A stretch of DNA of 64,000 nt, taken from Brassica napus. Lineage: Eukaryota > Streptophyta > Magnoliopsida > Brassicales > Brassicaceae. This document shows, piece by piece, positions 11,769 to 23,060 of this stretch. Position 1 is the stretch's first letter. The number at the start of each line of letters is the position of its first letter. The translations under genes were made by a program, and so were the position numbers. The notes beneath the pieces were generated by a model, which ran no database searches, was not told where the DNA came from, and saw nothing but the letters and a program-made list of their open reading frames with translations. The stretch spans positions 52,601,422 through 52,665,421 of the forward strand of contig NC_063445.1 of NCBI RefSeq assembly GCF_020379485.1, given 5' to 3'.

Positions 11769-12784
11769 GAGTTCAACCTAACAGCAGCTTCAGACTACGA
11801 AGAACCCTAGCTTCCATTGTTAGAACGACGACGAATATTAGCTTTTTTGGTCAGAAAAAATTATGTTTTTCATAACCCACAAAGGAATACAATGTTGAGC
11901 CCAATAACTTAATGAGCAAAATGAAATCAATAAAATTAGTCGCCCAGGAGTCAGAATAAATCAATAAAATGTTGAGCCAATTTTGCCTTCGGAGTCAAAA
12001 TAAATATATTTTCTAACCCTATTTTTAAAATGAAAAGCGAATGTTCCCTCACGACTATCAGCAATCCCTTGTTCTGATTCCACATATTGATTATTTTGAA
12101 CTAAAAAAAAATTTTTTTGGTGGTATAGTCACGCTATGTATAATATCTTCGCTATATTTAATTTTTCTTAATTTTTATTTTAGTTTAACGATACCATAGA
12201 ATTTTAAATTACAAAACACTGTGAAACATTAAATATTTTTTAATTTTACGTTTATTATTAGATTTTGACTATATTTTTTCTTTTAAATCTTTGTTTCTTT
12301 GATATTCTTATTATGTTTATCAAATGTTACGTTAAAATTGTTTGATGTTGATTTTTTGTTACGGTTAATTAAATTTCTTAATATTATGTTAAATTTGATG
12401 GGCTGTTTATATTTGTCGGTGTAAATATTTTGATATGTTTTTTTAATCATTTAGTTTAATTCTACTATTATTATCATTGTCATATTTCACAGTTTTTTTT
12501 TTGTTTATCCTAAGGGTTGGCCTGCACAAAAAAGTTTTATCTTGGTAAAATTTAATGTTTAACAATTGCTTCTATTTCTTTAGTTTGTCCAAAAAAACAT
12601 TTGTTTCTATTTTGATGTGTTTTTTCTATGTTTTGTATCAAAAGATTTGTTGTTACGCAAAAAACGTCTTCCTCAGCCAACAGTAAATGTTTTTTGATAG
12701 GTCACTTACATATGTTCACCTATTTCAGCAAGGTTTTTTTTTTCACCATAGCTAGAGAAAGATATGGATCTTGATCAAGGAAAA
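11769..12784. other. AT-rich intergenic sequence
   Basis: No gene is recognised. It is T-rich with long TTTT runs and abuts the A of the next Helitron's A|T insertion site. Confidence 0.45.
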
Positions 12785-13529
12785 TCTATAATATAATGAG
12801 GCAGTTGTCTCATTCCTGTGCCGCTACGTCAGTGGTCTGTGGATCCCATGTTATTGAGATATAAACACCAACATTAATACCACTAAACTAAAGGATACTT
12901 TGTACATTGATGACCGAAACCTAATATATATTTATGATAGGAGAGTTTACTCTCTCCTTAAGGTGTACACATATGCATTTTATAAAGACTGTGGGGTCCA
13001 TGATTCTCGGTTTGGTTTAGTAATTCTGTTCTCGCGTTTGGTTTTTAAATTATATGGTATGATTTGAGTTTTCCCGTTCACTTAATGTTTTATTATGTTA
13101 TTAAACACATCTTTTTGTCGATTAGGGTTTTTTAATTGTTCTTCGTCTCTTTACCTTTGCTGTCTCCGTTCAGCTTCTCTGCAAACACCAAACATTAATC
13201 TTTCCTATTGTTCAACCTTCAACGTATGTCTCTTGATTTACCAATTAATGTTTTTGTCATTTAATTCAGAAGCAATGTCGACCTCTCCGTTTCCTTCACG
13301 TCAAACCTATAAATTATAGATGAATCTTCAGAACCTCTGTTAGTTAATCTTCTTTATCAAGCGTTCATTGTTGCTCGACTTCCCCCGTTTTTGGAACTCG
13401 AAAAACATCAAGAAGCATGTTGAATTCATGGGAACCACTCTACTCAGGTATTGTATCGACAAAAAATTAAGAGATTATTTACTTTCATTTTTTTTTGCTA
13501 TATGTTTCAGATTGTCTCTCATCACACTG

Positions 13530-13950
13530 CAGGGAATTATATGAAGTCAAAGAAGGCAAATAAGAAGTCTGATTTCAAGGTGTTCACCGAGATCGGTCCA
13601 AAAACAAGTCTGATTACGGATGGTACACGACAAAGTAAGCGTACAAGTCTGATTTCTTTTTATGAATTAGAATTTCAAGAAGAAAACATCAAAAAGAAAC
13701 ATAAGAATTTTATCTGATTAATTTTCTCTATTATAGGTTCAAGATAGATGACAGTGACCTTAAGAATAAAGGAGGCAAGCCTACTGTTAGAGTTTCTAAC
13801 GTTGGCCACACATTGCATGTCTGGCTCAATGGAGAATACCATGGTAAGATTGAGAAGCTACAACATTTAGATGTTATGTTTAGAGAACTGGAATAATTAA
13901 TGAATTTGTTAAGGAAATGGACATGGTAGCCATGATGAGAAGAGCCCATG
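13530..13950 (+). pseudogene. Captured beta-galactosidase fragment
   Basis: Exon pieces give VFTEIGP, SDYGWYTTK, then FKIDDSDLKNKGGKP and GHTLHVWLNGEYH (exon 13737-13843), then GNGHGSHDEKS (13914-13950). These are hallmark strings of plant glycosyl hydrolase family 35 beta-galactosidases, from the region after the catalytic domain. Introns between the pieces are kept. The catalytic part is absent, there is at least one internal deletion, and the sequence passes directly into PGAP3-like exons, so it cannot encode an enzyme. Confidence 0.7.
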
Positions 13951-13961
13951 GTCATTGTCAG

Positions 13962-16873
13962 GACCCTGCTTCTGTTACTTTCTCTGTGCTAAGCCTAGCG
14001 ATGCATTTCCATGGCTGGCTCTCCTTCTTCATTACACTATACTATAAGTTGCCTCTCAAACAAGATAGGACGGGTTACTATGAATATGTTGGTTTCTGTC
14101 CATGAACTCTTAGTTCTGGAGTGCAGTTTTCCACACTCGGTAATCATCTACACATTACTTTTACCATCCACAATCTTCTAGTGATATGTCTCTATGGTTT
14201 CTCAGGGATGTTGACTTCACAAAGAGGTTGGACTACTCATCTGCAATAGCCATTCTCGGATTCTCACTCATCGTGTCCATCCTAAGAACCTTTGATGTTC
14301 GGGTGGAGGCTGCAAGAGTCATGGTATCCACTCCAGTACTAGCTTTAGTCACCACCCACGTACTGTACATTAACTTCTACAAACTTGACTATGGTATACA
14401 GAGAACTCTTTCCCCTATCTGAAACCAGTTCCATTTTTTTTTCTCCACATTCTCTGTGAGTTCAATGTTGTTTATAGGTTGGAACATGATTGTGTGTGTG
14501 GCCATGGGAGTCGCTCAGCTTTTCCTATTGGCAAGATGGGCAGCTGTTTCTAGGCACACTACAAGAAATCAATGAAATAGCGATGTAATTTTCTGTAGCT
14601 AGAAGAGATAATCTGTAGCGAAAAAACAAATAGCGACATACGGCAACGGATGAAAGCGGTGGCGTCAGCGTCCACGCTAAATGCGAGTCCTCGCCGATTC
14701 GTAGCTAGCTTGCAACGGATTCGCGACAAAAATGGTCGTAGCCAATAGCAACAGCATGGCCACCGAATTTTCCGTTGCTTATTGGCGACGTTTTTGGCAA
14801 AGGATTTCCATATCTAATAGCTACAATATTTAACTACAATCTATCCGTAGCAAGTTGTAGCAGATATATAACTATAGATTTGATTATAAATGTTGGATTC
14901 CAACATAGAGAAACAGACAAAGATTTTGGTAATGTCATGGCAAAATAATTGATAATGTCTGAATATTGTTAACAATACAAAAATAAGACCATATTGTTTA
15001 AAGAGATTATAGTATTATTATAAGAAAAAATCTAAAATTCCCAACGTAACCAAAATGTTGATGTCAAACTTTTTATACACGAGAAAAAAATCTAATACTA
15101 AGAGGTGAAATTAAAGACAACAAAAGTTGAAAATGTTTGTGTAGAGATGCTGAGATGGATCTGACATAGCTTCCACTTCAAACCAGAGAGGAGCATGGAC
15201 TGAAGAGGAGTGGAGAGGAGCCATGACGATGGAAGATCAGAGAGAAAATTGAACTGTGGATGAGCAGAGAGGAGACTGGACTGTGACCGCTAAAGAGACA
15301 ACCGGAGATGAGCCTGGGCTACCACTGGAGAGGAGGAGACCACCAAGGAGATGACCGGACAGAAGACCACGCCTTACACAACGGGAGCATAAGGAGGTGA
15401 TGGAGATCGCAGAAGAGATAGAATAGATGAAGAGATTAACAGATCTGGAGAAGAAATAAGAGATAGAGAAACAAAAGAGATGAAAAATAAGAGATCGATA
15501 GATCTGAAGAAATAGGAGAGAAAGGAAAAAAAGAAGAAAAAATATATTAAAAAGCAAAGCATTTTATCCATTAGATCAAACTTTATCAATGGTTGAGATT
15601 TAACCCTAGGTTATCCTCGTCTTCTTACATTAGCCAATACCAATCTATCTTTCTTATTTTAATATTATACATATATGGTTGATTTAAATATTTGTATATA
15701 AATACAATTGTTATTTCGTGTGTTGAAGTGGCTCGTTGGTAAAAAGCATGTGTCGGTGCTTCTTTTAACTAGGCATAAACACTTTATATGAAAACCAATC
15801 CAAAGATAAAAAAGGAACAAAGGTTATATCATGGTATTATAGTTATTATTTAATTACAATAACTAAAAATTCTAAGTCGGGGTTAAATTTATGATACAAT
15901 TAAGTTTTAGAATTTTGGGAATATGGTTTTGGGTTTTGATAATTGGGTTTTGAGTTTAGGGTATACATAGGGTTTGGGGGAGAGGGGAGGGGGATTGCTA
16001 ATATTTTTCTGGCTAATGATGTTTATTGATTACTATCAAAGAGATGCACAAGAGCGGAATAACCTCCAATCATAAAATAAATTTATGATTAAAATGGGGT
16101 TTAAGATTAAAGTTTATGGTTAAGGTTTTCAAAAATAAATATTTGGATTTATAATTAAAATGACTAGATTTAAATTCTCTATATAAAGTTTATAAGGGTT
16201 AAACTTTATAATTAAGGTTTGAGATTTGGAAGCTTAAGGTTTGAGATTAATATTCGAAAATAGATTAATAAATTTATTAGTTTTCATAAAGAGTAGATCT
16301 TAGTTTTTAGTTATATTATAGTACTTTTGTATTTGAGTTTGGGGTTTGAGTTTTGTGTTTATGATTTAGGTTTAAATGATATATTTAAGGTTGTGTGTAT
16401 TAGTTTAGATTTTTTAGTTTTTTCTCGCAACAACTTATTTCTAACTAATACGTCGCTAATTAGCTACAGAATATCTACGAAATCGATCCTTAGCCATATA
16501 GCTACGGATTGCTACAATTTAGCTACAAATTTAGATACAAAAACAAAATTATGTGTTTCGTCGCCATCTTTCGCCATTTCTGTAGCTAATATATTTGGCT
16601 ACGGAAATTATTTCGCTAGTCCATAGCTATTTCAATGAATTCTTGTAGTGGCACCCTTCTAATTGGAAACTGTGGGTGGTTGTGATAGCTTCAGGTTTAG
16701 CTATCCTTTTAGAGATATATGACTTCCCTCCGTATGGAGGCTACTTCGATGCTCACTCTATTTGGCACCTCGCCACAGTTCCTCTAACCATTCTCTGGTG
16801 GAGCTTTATTAGAGACGATGCTGAGTTCAGAACTTTCAGTCTTTTCAAGAAATCTAAGACAAAGGCGAAGTAA
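13962..16873 (+). pseudogene. Captured PGAP3/Per1-like fragment, split by a CACTA element
   Basis: Exons give PASVTFSVLSLAMHFHGWLS (from 13962), then FWSAVFHTR, DVDFTKRLDYSSAIAILGF, FYKLDYG, WNMIVCVAMGVAQLF, and after the CACTA insertion HPSNWKLWVV to DDAEFRTFSLFKKSKTKAK with a stop at 16871-16873. This is the multi-pass Per1/PGAP3 family, which remodels GPI-anchor lipids in the Golgi. Strings such as AHSIWHLATVPLTILWWSF with conserved His are typical. The N-terminal part and one interior exon are missing or damaged. The CACTA element lies in codons for SRHP, and its removal with one duplicate would restore that frame exactly. Confidence 0.8.
14557..16650. mobile_element. Non-autonomous CACTA transposon (2.1 kb)
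   Basis: Both ends carry inverted repeats of about 25 bp: CACTACAAGAAATCAATGAA and, at the right end in reverse complement, CACTACAAGAATTCATTGAA, both followed by ATAGC. A 3-bp target duplication GCA flanks it (14554-14556 and 16651-16653). Subterminal regions repeat short motifs such as TAGCTAC and TAGCGA, as expected for transposase-binding sites. No transposase is present. Minus-strand ORFs at 15237-15589 are low complexity. It must depend on another CACTA element; its ends differ from those of the 17-kb element beyond the first 11 bases. Confidence 0.9.
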
Positions 16874-18075
16874 GTTTACTTACAGATGCAGAGGTTTCTT
16901 GAGTTTTTTCAATGTTTTTTATTCAGAGATTTGACTTGGCCTTGCTTTTGGTCAATTGAGTTTTAAGACTTTTGTCAATCTTTTTGGTGTCTTAAGACTT
17001 TTGTTAATATTATGAGAAAATCTTGTGATCTATATATGATTGTGTTAATAAAATTTGATTTTACATAAATTGTGTGAATTGTAGGGTTTAATTTAATTAA
17101 ACAAAATTAGCTTTAATGACCATTCATACAAAATCTAAAGTATTTCAATAATTTCATGACACCATATTAACCATTGCGCAAAGTCACTTAAAACAACTGC
17201 AGCAAGGAACCACAAGTCGAAAGCCTTGGTCATTTATATACATTTACTCATGTTTGATACAATAATGTTCCATATTGAAAAAATGTATTTTCGAAAGCGC
17301 GGGACTACACTCCTAGATGGCTTTGGCGGGGTGGACGATCATTGGGTTGAATTAATAACTGGAAACCTAGAAGCTCTCCTGACGATGAAAAATAAAACGA
17401 CCTAACGGTTGAGTTAGAAGCAGAGAAAACTAATGTTCCAAAGCCCATCAAATTTCAAACCTAAACAATTTAAACCCAGTTTATTTTCTTGAAACATACA
17501 ACTATACCAATTTCTTTTTTTGGTCTGCGATTGATTTTTTTTTTTAAACCACGAAACCATTTTTATTAAAAAAAATCGCTAAACCTCTATACTAAATAGT
17601 TATATAACAATATAAATATATAAATATCTTCACTTATTACTTTAATTTTACAAAAAGACTACATTTGAGAAGTTTCACAATAAAATTCGTGTAAACTAAG
17701 AAAACTATTTTATTTACTGTACATATACATTTAAAAATTTTAAAATCAAAATTTAAACCATTTTCCTTACACTATTTTAACCGTAACTTAACAACTACAA
17801 AAGTTCGGTTATCTTTGATCATTTTTACGCTAGAGGTCAATCAAATCTATACCAATAAAAGATTAAAAAAATAACAACGAAATGAATGCTATGGTCATTG
17901 TTAGATCTACATAATCAACATGTATAACTTTCAATCTTCCATTCGTAGACAATTATAGACAACATGACAAAATTAACTTTTATCAAAAAACAAACAATAC
18001 AATTAAATGCACAAAACAACACAATGCTTCGACAACGTACCCAGCCCCGCGCTTGTGCGGGGGCTAAACCCCTAA

Positions 18076-20109
18076 TGTTTTTAATTTAACTGTTATGGAA
18101 GTTGTGACAGGGTAAGGAAGCTTGGGTCTATTCTTACATAACCACTCGATGACTAATGGTATTTCTGATGAAGTATAATTTGCAAAATTAAGCACTACTG
18201 TCTGTTCTGTATCTTTTGAACTCCCACTTACCATCCAGGTTGTCTGAATAAACATCCACTTGGTGTTTTATCAAAAAAAAAAAAGCATCCACTTGGTGTA
18301 AAATAATATTTGTGTTTAAGCATCCGATATTTATGCACTGAAGGATAAAAGCACTTATAAGCATTGAAGGATCCGATATACTATATGTGTAGAAAATCAG
18401 AAATCCCATGGACATTTTTAAAAAGAGCAAACGTAGTTGCCTTGCTGTGTACTAAATGTTTTTTTTTAAAAGCACTCATAAGCATTGAAGGATCCGATAT
18501 TTATGTGTAGAAAATCAGAGATCCATTGACATTTTTAAGAAGAGCAAATGTAGTTGCCTCCCTGTGTACAAATCGAGAAGGAAAAAGAATCAGAAGCAAT
18601 AATTAGCATGACCGAAAGAGGTAGAATACTATTATTTGTCTAGAGGATATTTTTTTTTAAAAAAAAGTGGTAGTAGAGCATCAGCTAAAGTCCATGACAG
18701 TGTTTAAAACTCCTATACTCTTGAAGATTAACCATTACATGGTTTTTGGAAGAGCGTTCTAATTCCACCTCTGACGCTTCCTCTGAGGGCATCTCAAGTA
18801 TACCAGGGAGTTCTTGTGGTTCAGTACCCTCTCATTGGTGGCCTTCAAGAAGCAAATTAGTACCGATGCCAACGATGTTCAGAGCGACACAACTGTTTAA
18901 ACTTTACACCATCAGCGGTGTAAGTTTTTTTAACAGCTCCAGAAACTGGTATATCGTTGCCCGAGTTATCATTACTTACCTGCGAATGAGTTTGTGTGAA
19001 GATCAGTTTGACATGTTAAGAGGAAGAGCACGTCAATTGTAAGTGAGTATGCTTACCTGACCATCAAAAGTAGATTGGCGTTGGTTCTGATCTAATATCA
19101 AGGCTAGGGTGAATGATTTATGGTTTGATGAAAAGTCAGAGCTTTGCCAGAATGATTGTCCCCAACAACCCAGCCAGAGCTTGCATCGCCGTCAACTGAA
19201 AAACGTTTAAAATCATATGTTTAATCGCTTCAAAAAATTGTTAAGCTCATACCCTGTAATAAATAAGAAAGTGTAAGTTTTTTAGTTCATCCGAATAACC
19301 TTATCGTCGAGGAGCATCATGTCGAGCCTCATAAGCTCGCTGTCTCTCTTCACATTTATGGCATTCCAGAACCTCAGCAGCCACACTTCGATGGTGGTGT
19401 TGCTTTCAAGTCAGCAAGAAGGATAGAGGAGTTCGCCATTGTACTCTCTGTAAGGTTTTTTGTGTCAATATTATTGTGAGGAATGAAATGATGAAATTCA
19501 AGGATGCAAACTAACCTATTTATAATTCCAGATTAACCGACTCAAAGAAAGGGGGAGATGAAGTGAATGTTATATCGTGAAAAAGTTGGATTGATGGAGT
19601 TAATTGAGACATTAATGACAATGATTGAAATGCAGAAGGGATCTGAAACGTCGCAAGTTTTCTGAAGTAGGTAAGAAGGTCCAATCGAAACCGACATCAT
19701 CAAATCAGTGCTTCGCCTGAATGTTGACCCCAATAACGGCGAAAACCTAGCAGCATTCTTGCCTAAGTGAAAAATGAAGATTGTAATTCTGAGATTCGTT
19801 AAGCGCCCACTAAACTGATCCTCTGAAGCCCAAATCTTATATTAAAAGCCCATCTGCCAATTTCTAAAAATCTAATTAATGGTTGTTTTAGTGTGAAGGC
19901 CCAACAATAAGTTTAGTAACAAATGTAAGAAACGAATGCATGATAACAATCAAAGCCCATCCAAGCCCATCAGACTACAGAATAAATGAAACGCTGCGTT
20001 TTGGTCGAGCATGACACATGTCGACTCCACAGAGCGCGACTTGACTTTATGACGTGTCCGCCTACATTGTTTAACCAGAATAGAGAAATACGTACTTTAT
20101 ATATATAGA
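18076..20109 (-). mobile_element. Probable Helitron remnant with RPA70-like fragment
   Basis: At 20109 the minus strand starts TCTATATATATAAAGTACG after an A, a Helitron-type 5' end. At 19290-19439 a minus-strand frame starts MANSSILLADLKA and, after a shift, gives VWLLRFWNAINVKRDSELM, the first OB-fold of RPA70-like proteins. No matching 3' end was found before 18076. The plus-strand Helitron 12785-18075 may therefore be nested inside this one, whose distal part would then be the RPA remnant at 10500-11340. Confidence 0.4.
18351..18569. repeat. Tandem duplication of about 119 bp
   Basis: Two diverged copies begin AAGCACTTATAAGCATTGAA (about 18350) and AAGCACTCATAAGCATTGAA (about 18469). Both continue through GGATCCGATAT, GTAGAAAATCAGA and GTAGTTGCCT to CTGTGTAC. 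Differences and small indels show it is not recent. Confidence 0.8.
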
Positions 20110-20466
20110 TGTTCGTTTACACAACTTCATACCAATCATCATTTTAATTTTTGAAAATCAACATAAAATATAAAAACAATAATGAATATATATGTACACA
20201 TCTCAGATGAACAACAAAACTCGTGCAATGAATATATAGCTAACTATTTAATTTAATTAGAACAAAAATAGATGTATTTCAAATTACAAGAATATATCAA
20301 ACTCAAATACAAACAAAACGAATAAATGGACCACTTCAAAATTTTAAATCCAAATGAAAGAACTAATTAAAATAATAACAACATACTAGTATTTTTAGTA
20401 ATCACAACAAAAAGTAGATGCAGTCCAATATATCTAAATAATAGACAATATATATAAAAAATCACA

Positions 20467-21177
20467 TCTTATATATTAAAACAGAAGTCACTATATTGAT
20501 TCACGTGTGATTTTTGGATCTAATAGACATATTCCTAAAAAGTCATGTTACATTTAGTCTGTAATCTTATCATTTAAATTTTGGGTCTACCATAAATTTT
20601 TATTGGGATATCAATAATTGGATTTAAAAAAATAGATGATATATTAGATTTATAGATAGTATAAATTAAATAGATATAATTTAATGTTGTAATGTTATAC
20701 TTCCATATGTTAATTATTTAAATATTTGTCGATGTTAACTTTTAAAATTATAAAGATTTTTTTTTTAAATAACAAAAATCATATTATTAAGCTTTACGAC
20801 CTTAAACCAATGAAAACAAATTTTAAACTATATAGTTTATTTTAAAAATTAAACAAAAAATTTCTAAATTTGTGAAATGTTACAATATTTTTGAATATGA
20901 CAATAAAACAATATTTTACTAATCTTTATATATATTGTTACGATTTTAATAATGAAATAATAATCCGAAAATATATATATAGAAAAATGTACAAATACAT
21001 GTGAAAGTTTGAAACAATCTATTGAATTATAAAAATATACCGTAAACTCATTATGTTTTAAAAATTGATAGACACATATATATTATAATACATACCAATT
21101 TAGAATTGAAAATAAAATGTTTATATAAAAATAAATGAAAACATAAAACCTGCGCGGTTGCGTGGATCGAAATCTAG
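20467..21177 (+). mobile_element. Small Helitron (711 bp) inserted at the 5' end of another
   Basis: It starts TCTTATATATTAAAACAG after A20466. It ends with a degenerate hairpin CCTGCGCGGTTGCGTGG, then CTAG (21174-21177), followed by T. The T is itself the first base of a second Helitron-type 5' end (TCTAATCTATTAAAAC at 21178). No coding sequence is present. Confidence 0.75.
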
Positions 21178-21673
21178 TCTAATCTATTAAAACATGAGTA
21201 CATTTCAGAAATATACCTGAGTTTCTACAAATATTACATTAGAATGTCACTGCCCTATAATCACGTTGGTTTACAATATTATTAAACCATCGAAATTATA
21301 GTTACATACTAAACCAGAAATAAGGTGTTCCAAAACCAATTATTTCACGGTTTTGTATGTTTTGCATAATCAAATCCTATCTTTCCAAAATTCAATTTAC
21401 TACTTTTACATATCAATTGAGTACGTGTTTCAAAACCAATTATTTCTCGGTTTAGTATTTTCTGCTGAATCAAATCCAATACAAACATTCGATTCAAGCA
21501 TGTATACAGGAACTGTTTATCATATCTAAGTATGTTTTAATAGATACCACTAAATCGTTTACATGTTTTTGTTACTTTTTTTGTTACATTTGTGTGTTAT
21601 CAATTGTTCTTCGAAATATTTACGCACCATTTTTTTTGATAAATAATCGTATGGTTTGTATAATATACAAACT
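21178..21673 (+). mobile_element. Helitron 5' end fragment
   Basis: The sequence TCTAATCTATTAAAACATGA at 21178 is a typical Brassicaceae Helitron 5' terminus. I found no 3' hairpin and CTRR on this strand before 21673, so it is probably truncated. Two near copies of CCAAAACCAATTATTTC occur within it (near 21331 and 21431). Confidence 0.45.
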
Positions 21674-21674
21674 A

Positions 21675-21845
21675 CTAGATGATAACTCGCGCGCATGCAC
21701 GGAGTTAGTTTTTATAATAATATTTATTTATTAAGTGGTTTTAACATTTTGCAACATTACAATTTTTATCGATTATAAAATGACGAATATAAATGTTGGT
21801 CTATTAAATATATCATCGTTTAAATATATCATCGTTGTTGAAATT
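21675..21845 (-). mobile_element. Helitron 3' end fragment
   Basis: On the minus strand it ends in a GC-rich stretch (CCGTGCATGCGCGCGAG), then ATCATCTAG and host T. The following 160 bp match the 3' part of the Helitron at 6666-6800, including TTACAATTTTTATCGATTAT. The rest toward the MYB gene is not recognisable. Confidence 0.55.
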
Positions 21846-21957
21846 CAATAAATGACATATATGGTGGTGAAAGAGAAAAGAAGACATTTGGTTTCTTTAG
21901 CTTGTCATGTTAATGGCTTACAAAAGACATGGACTTTGATAATAATGACATCAGTAG

Positions 21958-23060
21958 TCAAGTCTTGTTAGGGCTTTGGTGGCCGACCCCAAGAAAATCT
22001 ATAAATGCTGGAGGTTTGGTGGTCTCAAAATATCTGGCCACCACTCTATGTTCTGCACATGATGATGACGACAGTGATGGTGATAATGATGGTTCCTGGA
22101 TGGAGACATGCAGTGTCAGTGCTAAGGAATCTGCAGGGAAGGTTGGGGAGTGATGATGCGGGCCCTGCATTGGCATGCGCAAAGAACAATACTCTTCTTG
22201 CAGATACTGAGCTTTCAGGTTAGTTGTATACTCTTCTTTTAGCGTTTTCCAGCTCTTCTTTTCCAAATTCATATCTTCATCATCTACAATACCTGTAAAC
22301 ACATACAGAAACATGAACCTTAAACATTGTATACTAGATAGAGTAAGAAGAAGACACAAACCATGAGGGAGAGTGAAGGTTTTGTGATCTGAAGTAGGAT
22401 TGTAAGAAGACTCATTGATTCTCCTGAGGTAAGAAGTCGATTGCTGCCTCAACTTTCTTGCCATGAGGACATGCCAGTGATTCTTCAATGCATTGTCTGT
22501 TCTTCTGTTGAAAAGCTTAGCAATCATAGCCCATTTGTTGCCAAATGCTCTGTGAGCTGCAAGTAGCCTCTCTTCTTCCTCAACACTGAATGCTCTTTTG
22601 TTGATCCTTGGGTCTAGCTGGTTAAACCACCTCAATCTGCAACTCTTTCCTTTAAAAACAACACAAGGAAGAAAAAAACCACATTTTAAGTTCACTTTCT
22701 TTTGAAAATAGAAGAGGAAAATATTTTCTTTTTTTTACCTGTTCTTCTTCCTTGCATCTTCTCTGCAATGTGGTTCCAGTTTTGAGGACCACAAGCAGAA
22801 ACAAGCTCCATTAGCTGAGAATCCTCAGAGACTCTCCAGTGTCCTCTGCTACAAACCCTAGAAGAACCTCTCTGCTTCTTCTTCTTCTTCTTCTTAAATT
22901 CATCACTCTCCTTCAGAATGCTTCTTTTATTAGAGAGCTCCACTGCATTGTTTTCTCCAAAGCCATTAAATGCTCCTCTGCAATGAAGATCAAAAGGGTA
23001 TTCCTGGAAACAAGAAACATCCATGTAGCCCTTCTCTTGGTCTCTCTCTTCTATAACCAT
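21958..23060 (-). CDS. MYB110: R2R3-MYB transcription factor, MYB110-like
   Basis: Exons at 22739-23060, 22362-22649 and 21958-22292 join with GT..AG introns of 89 and 69 bp to give 314 residues. R2 (from about residue 71) has [15 protein letters not shown] and [13 protein letters not shown]3 has [20 protein letters not shown] and [14 protein letters not shown]. The [12 protein letters not shown] junction places it in the MYB52/54/56/105/110/117 group. The acidic, serine-rich tail lacks a known motif. It is a nuclear DNA-binding regulator; targets are unknown. Two oddities are an extra Arg in the R2 loop (GRRTGKSC instead of GRTGKSC) and Gly-to-Arg in R3 (NRRTDN instead of NGRTDN). A lysine run lies near residues 56-62. 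The upstream neighbour EXPA5-like repeats the Arabidopsis order, which supports orthology. A TATA-like sequence lies near 23201. Confidence 0.88.
22875..22895. repeat. CTT microsatellite in MYB coding sequence
   Basis: Seven CTT units on the plus strand encode a run of lysines just before the first MYB repeat of the minus-strand gene. Length changes here would alter only the number of lysines. Confidence 0.9.

Larger units (their letters stand above)
12785..18075 (+). mobile_element. Helitron with captured beta-galactosidase and PGAP3-like gene fragments
   Basis: It begins TCTATAATATAATGAGG after host A12784. It ends with a GC hairpin (CCCCGC GCTTGT GCGGGG, about 18046-18063), then CTAA at 18072-18075, followed by host T. 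That is Helitron-type. Inside, all on the plus strand, are an RPA70-like scrap near 13395-13447 (FWNSKNIKKHVEFMG), beta-galactosidase exons (13530-13950), and PGAP3/Per1-like exons (13962-16873). The host genes keep introns with proper GT..AG borders, so they were captured as DNA and not as cDNA. No Rep/helicase gene is present. A CACTA element (14557-16650) later inserted inside it. Without that, the element is about 3.2 kb. Confidence 0.75.

Noticed and set aside
13451..13717. 88-residue ORF as an independent gene
   Set aside because: It mixes beta-galactosidase exon and intron sequence in the wrong frame.
15237..15589. Minus-strand ORFs with hydrophobic, phenylalanine/leucine-rich products
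   Set aside because: Low-complexity purine tracts inside the non-autonomous CACTA element; no start context or domain.
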